Source of the DNA: Isoperla grammatica
Taxonomy: Eukaryota; Arthropoda; Insecta; Plecoptera; Perlodidae
Reading direction: 5' to 3'
Length of the DNA: 64,000 nucleotides
Assembly (NCBI GenBank): GCA_945910005.1
Contig: OX246741.1
Coordinates: 13,344,890-13,408,889, forward strand
Made by a program: the position numbers and the translations under genes
In this document: piece by piece, positions 58,975 to 64,000 of the stretch
Layout: every line of letters starts with the position of its first letter
Position numbering within the stretch: position 1 is the first letter of the stretch
Notes under the pieces: model-generated
What the model was told of the DNA's origin: nothing
What the model saw: the letters and a program-made list of their open reading frames with translations, nothing else
Databases searched by the model: none

Positions 58975-60020
58975 TAATATGAAATACTTCACAGAAACTA
59001 ATTATTTCACGAAGTTTTCATATCCAATTTTATCTCCAAGACGGCAAGTAATTTATTTTAATGTGCGCAATGATCAATCTAACAGAAATAAAAACGAGAG
59101 AATCTTTATGGGGCTTAGAAGGGGGCAAACGTTTATTTTTGTAGACAAACTGGCGTCTTTTCGACAAAAACGTGATATAAACTTGCAAGATACGATGCAG
59201 TGGGTGGATACACAATACTGTGTGTCCAAAAGAAAAATTGCAATTATTTGCTTACTTACTTTGCTTATTCACTTATAGGCCTATTTCCTCCACTTATAGC
59301 TTGCTTCTCAAATCCTTCTAACAAATTGACCCTATATATTATACACTTTCGTAAAATTCCGAAAGGACATAATATTTTCGGCTCAAACTCCATGCAGTAT
59401 GTAGTCAGAATGATCCAGCCCACTTATACATTGACATGACTCTTTTAAAAACTATCTAGGACCCTTTGTATAATTATAAATTACTGATCATCATCACGGT
59501 TCTCTACATAAGCATGCACAATGATATACAACAATTTAACATGTAAAATCAATGTAAAATCAATGATACAATTGGTTTTATATAATTTTTTATTATAAAA
59601 AATAGGCATGTTTTGTTTCAGCCAAACATTGAATGTACACCAATCAAAAAGAAAGATCCAACAACGGAGTTGCCTATAGTAATAGTAACAGGGTGGTTGT
59701 CTGCAAAAAATACTCTGTGTTGTCCCAGCACCGTCAATCTTAACTAGTCCTATTTTTTAAATAATACTTCATTTCAATATATTTGTCTAAATATATTTAG
59801 AAAATATTTACGACCGATACTTCTTCATATGCGAATGAAACGTCCTTGGTCGTTCAGGATTGTGTGGCCCAAATTCTGGTCGGGGCTCTAACAAGTTCCC
59901 TCATCCCTGAATCAGTTTGATTGCAGGGATCAGACCCAGCCAGGCAGCGTTGTAAACGGGCGCGGCCAGGGAATCTGGGTGGCTAATAGTCGAGTCGGTC
60001 AGGTAATCTGTGCTCATTAT
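58975..60020. other. Non-coding DNA, no gene seen
   Basis: A second plus-strand frame (58,979-59,278) starts just after the stop of the previous one and shows no domain. The rest is AT-rich. Confidence 0.4.
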
Positions 60021-60130
60021 CCAACCCCGCCCCCCCATCATTGCATCACGTGACCTTGATGACGTAGGAGGTCATTCACCGCTGACCAAATCGTTCTCTC
60101 GTAGTCGGTGTGTTTTGGTTATTCGATCAA
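60020..60130. promoter_or_regulatory. Promoter-like cluster: GC box, E-box, CRE-like site (speculative)
   Basis: Within 45 bp there are a GC box CCCCGCCCC (60,025-60,034), a palindromic E-box TCACGTGA (60,046-60,053) and a CRE/ATF-like TGACGTAG (60,060-60,067), in locally GC-rich DNA. Such clustering is typical of promoters. No TATA box or downstream coding frame supports it. Confidence 0.3.
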
Positions 60131-60262
60131 GGTTATTCCATTGAAAGCGTTTTGCAGATTTGTATCTTTCGTATACGACTTTTATTGAGAATTAAATATC
60201 ACATTGGTTTGCAAATTGTGTGTGTATTTTCGCTCCTTAGACTGAAAGAGAACTGAATCAAG

Positions 60263-60327
60263 TATATATATATATATATATATATATTCAGTTCACAAAA
60301 ATATATATATATGTTTGTGAACTGAAG
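60263..60327. repeat. (TA)n tract and 13-bp inverted repeat
   Basis: TTCAGTTCACAAA and TTTGTGAACTGAA (13 bp, perfect) enclose a second short TA run. A longer (TA)n run precedes them. The minus-strand frame that follows (60,288-60,542) is phenylalanine-rich from AT composition. Confidence 0.75.
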
Positions 60328-60329
60328 AG

Positions 60330-63300
60330 TATCACTTTATTGGGACTCGAACATAGATCAAACAGTCCAGAAACGAAAAAAAAATACAGGACAGTGCAGA
60401 TGACCGTTAAAAGAAAGAAAACATTACAAAAATTGAACGTGAAAAAGTTTTTAAAAAAATAATCAAATTTTAACACGAAAACGCAGACGTTACAAAAAAC
60501 GAATAAAAAAATGATTTCAAATGTTATACTTATAAACCTCACAAAATCACATTATCGGATGTATTAATGAATAAATTCGCTCATAAAGATTTGGTATAGA
60601 AAGTGTTTTTATAACAACCACACAAATCTGTTCACAGTTCAGTTGTTCTTTAAAAGTAAACACTTCCTATAACACGCAGTGACGTCACAGACACTTCAGT
60701 GACATAGAGGCTTACGTAAGAGAGCGCTAAAACATGAAAGTAGGGAGACAATCGCTTCGCAAAAACGTAATTGTCGACAGCTAAATGGACGCATTGCATG
60801 TGCGCATGCGCAATCTTTCTTTACGACTGTATTTCACAGAATTTGGGTCCAAAGGAAATGACAGAGCACATCTTGTAAAAGAGACTGACACCAACAGCAA
60901 CATATGGTTGGTCTCAAGTCGTTTATTTGTCGGAAGAAACTCGGAAAATCTTTGTTGAAAACAACCAACTTTGTAATTCGTATAAGAACAAGTACAAATA
61001 AACATAGCTGACGTCTTCCTACGAAGTGAACCACGTTATGTTTATAATAAAACCTAAGCTAACATTTCTAAGAAAATCTCTTACAAATTATAACAACACC
61101 TTTTTAATATTTTCCCATTAGGGGAGGCCACATTGAGCGTAGCCCAAGTTAGCTTCATATATTCTGAACACATTTGGGGTATACGGAATTACCTCAAAGA
61201 ACGACTCCTCACACAAAACAAGGCCACAGTTTGCAGTCCTCAAGATGAAGTCGTTAAGTGCTGTGTTGCCAAATGTATAAAATTGTTTTTATATTCGTTA
61301 TACACCTCCAATCTAACCCAAATTATGTAAATAAGTTGTGCGTATGACTATAAAAAAAATATTAAACATTTGGCAACGCAGCATTGCTCGGCTACATTCC
61401 GGACTGCAAAATGTGGAGTTGTTCCGTGTAGGGGATGTTCCGTGTGGGAGCAGTTCCGCCCCCCCCCCCCCCTCAACGACCGTTCCTCAAAGGTCGCACA
61501 TGTGCATTGTGCGGGATTCTCCGCTAAAGACTCCACAAACAGACCAAACAAAAAATAAAGATCAAACAAAAAACTATATAGCAAAGTAGCGAAACTATCG
61601 TTATGTTTTTGTCGTGCCCTCTTTTTAGGTCGTAACATTGAACCCGAAATCCTGGAATTTATTTTTAGATGTTTTACTTTTTATTTCCTTTTTTTGTTTT
61701 TCACATACGGAGGCTATATTCTTCTCTATTGTCACAACAACAGCTGTTAATCAACAAACATTGTTGTGCACATACAGATAATGTAAACACAAACGAAACA
61801 AATATAACTGGAAATACAAATGAATTGATCTGTGAAAAATATATGGGCCACAAAAGCAAAACAACAATCTATAAAGATTTTGTGTCTTAGCAGTCTGTCT
61901 ACATTTTACTTATAGAAAATACTTTTTCTAGGTAAAACTTAACGTTATCGATAAGACAAACGCTTTTTGTAGTGAGATCCATAATGGTGATTGTGTATCT
62001 CACTCAACGACCTACAACGACCTTACTTCACACGCGCTACTGACGGCGATTTAGTGGACTTGCCATGACTGGAGTTCACTGGACCCCGAACCCAAGTAGC
62101 GCACAATATCAAAGGTGTTTCCCAAAAGACATGACACGATATTACGTAACCGCTCGGCTTGGCTGTATTTTATAACAACCTCGGCGTCCGGCGCACGAAT
62201 AAAACATTAAAATAACGGCTATTTGGGTAATAAATGACTTCACGGGGCCAAAACCACACAAACTTCTTTTACAAGTTTGAAATTTTCTTGGCTCTGAATT
62301 CCAAATAAAACCCACAATGCGAAACGATATAGATATACGCTACAATCGTATATACCACAGCGACAATTCATCAAAACTCTCTGGTCTATATTGAATATTG
62401 AATGTTAAAGTCTGATAAATAAGTTTGGATCGGGGCTTACATGTAAACGACTAGTTTTTATGTACGGCTGATTCGTTTCAGGGGTAATAAATTCATGAAC
62501 TGAAATGTTGGCAAATTTCCTATCGCGTTTCGCGTCCAAGACTTCTTGCTGTCCAAATCTGCGGTAGGACACCCATGTAAGGAAACTAGATCTGGATTGG
62601 CGTGTGGAATATGTACACTGTAAGAATTATTGGCGTGTACACGGTAAGAATTATTCTTAAATATAACGTTACTCTGCTTTACGATGTATTTTTTTTTAAT
62701 AGAGGTTGTATACGATAATTTAAAACAGCTTTTATATAATAATAACTGAAATCTTTCGTTCAATCAAGTTCAACTGTTCGCCTATGTATCCGTCTATACT
62801 TTGGAATGATGAAATAATGAGCAGATACGATTGAAATAAACCAGCAAACATAATTTCACCACTACACTGTACTCGTATATTTAAGCAGCTTGGTTATACC
62901 TACATCAAATGTATACTTATAAAAACGTATAAGTTACAATGTAGTTTTTAAAGTAATACATAAAGGCAATGTATTGTTAAATTTAACTGAATGCAAATCG
63001 AAAGATCACACAAAGGTAGTTTTAATGCAACTCGTCGTACAGAAACAAATCTGTTCCCAATTAATTTTAAAGCCCGAGTTAGTTAATATTATTACACATC
63101 GACATGGTTGACCTAATAATAACGGTAGCCTACTATTTATGAAAGTGTTACATCCCATATACTTTATAGTTAAATTTACGAGCAAACTTTTAACAGTGTA
63201 GGCGACAGTGCCGTTGTGTTCATTTAGACGTTACCGAGCCGACCTGCCGAGTTACGCTGCCAAGGTCGAACAGCGACAGTTAGTTGCATCTCGGTTCCGT

Positions 63301-63356
63301 GAGGGGACCACGCCTAATTTGCAAACGTGTGATTTATACAAACAAGGCTGTCATAC
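60330..63356. other. Non-coding DNA, no gene seen
   Basis: Contains a 14-C tract (61,459-61,472) and an imperfect direct repeat of TGTACAC(T/G)GTAAGAATTATT (about 62,610 and 62,636). The frames at 60.8-61.6 kb overlap on opposite strands and look like chance. Confidence 0.45.
61459..61472. repeat. Poly-C tract (14 C)
   Basis: Uninterrupted run of 14 C. Confidence 0.9.
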
Positions 63357-64000
63357 ACTAGGAAAACGCTCTGTTTGACGCGTTGATAAGCGAGCGCGTC
63401 AATATCTACGAACTTTCTGACGAAAAGTTTTCAATGCTAATACGAACAACAATTAACAACAATTCAAGAATGCGCATTGCAAAAATTGTTCTTATTTCCA
63501 TGGCTATTATACTTTCCGACATTGTTGTATGCAGTGCAATGTGCGTTGCTAAGAATTTTCGTGGTCATGTTTTCAACACGGTCCGCCACCGTTACTAACA
63601 CTTATTGACAGCAATAGAAATGTAATTTCTGCCTCTAATACGTATTGGATCGCGTTTACATTAGTATATTCGTGACCGGACAAAAATTTACTATAAGATA
63701 GCCACCTCACATTTTGCCGTTACTGCGTTTTAGAAAAATATTTTCGAGTAACTTTCGTGTAACTTTGCCAATATTTATCAGATCGCCATAACATTAACAT
63801 ATTCGTGACCGGAAAATACTGTAGACAAATTTGGCTATCTCACATTTTGCCACCATTTTGTTTCAGAAAAATATTTTGCAGTAACTATGGTGTAACTTTG
63901 TAACTTTTCGAACGATTTTGCCTCAAAACTATACACCTTCAATCCACATCGAGGCTTGTGGATGGTCCAAATTTCAAGTTGATCGGACTTTCCGTTCGAC
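63357..64000 (-). mobile_element. Helitron-like non-autonomous element, copy 2 (cut by window end)
   Basis: From ACTAGG onward this copy follows 9,686-10,329 with only scattered substitutions and small changes. The same 3' hairpin (TTGACGCG/CGCGTCAA) and CTAG-T terminus are present, and upstream sequence is unrelated, so 63,357 is a true element border. The shared 71-codon frame has four base differences, three of them changing the residue, and does not begin with ATG, so it is not under evident protein constraint. The element runs off the window. Confidence 0.65.

Overview
This is an AT-rich, non-coding, repeat-dense window from a eukaryote, almost certainly a metazoan with a large genome. 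No protein-coding gene can be supported. The long open frames are either translations of microsatellites and satellites or short chance frames. There is no bacterial gene organisation, rRNA operon, intact tRNA gene or CRISPR array. The repertoire (tRNA-derived SINEs, PIF/Harbinger-like MITEs with TWA duplications, a hAT MITE with an 8-bp duplication, a mariner-like MITE, a Helitron-like element) fits an invertebrate. My best guess is an arthropod, perhaps an insect, because several interspersed motifs (for example TGCCTGTCGTAAGAG and TGTAGGCTTTCGCGGCC) look to me like arthropod repeats. That rests on memory and was not checked.

Layout. 1-5.1 kb: intergenic or intronic DNA with a Harbinger-like MITE (2257-2448) and several G/C homopolymer tracts. 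5.15-6.08 kb: a SINE relic and a nine-copy array of an 86-bp unit, each unit carrying a CCAAT box. 7.95-8.40 kb: a hAT MITE with a perfect 8-bp target duplication. 9.69-10.45 kb and again 63.36-64.0 kb: two copies of a Helitron-like element. 11.3-20 kb: small inverted-repeat elements, minisatellites, a GC-richer promoter-like patch near 13.3 kb, a tandem duplication with a MITE at its junction (16.2-16.7 kb), an odd composite repeat (16.8-17.8 kb) and another Harbinger-like MITE (19.36 kb). 21.7 and 51.3 kb: two insertions of a very short element, each flanked by a 13-bp duplication.

The dominant object is at 24,667-32,222: one 7.56-kb foldback transposable element flanked by an exact 11-bp duplication. 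It has 296-bp terminal inverted repeats that look identical by eye. Its interior is two opposing arrays of a 135-bp satellite, about 45 forward monomers and 8 inverted ones. The long arm has a 15-monomer (2,025-bp) higher-order repeat. The TIRs are themselves made of satellite monomers, so this is a satellite packaged inside, and probably grown from, a transposon. This is the most unusual structure in the window.

32.5-64 kb: more simple repeats (ATTAC, GACA, GTCAA), minisatellites of 84 bp (35.7 kb) and 79 bp (44.8 kb), a cluster of MITEs at 43.7-47.2 kb, two full-length tRNA-derived SINEs in opposite orientation (49.3 and 56.2 kb), a 166-codon open frame with plausible splice sites (58.5 kb) and a promoter-like patch (60.03 kb). 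Since no genes are supported, nothing can be said about genes working together. The window is best read as a record of transposon insertion and tandem-repeat growth.
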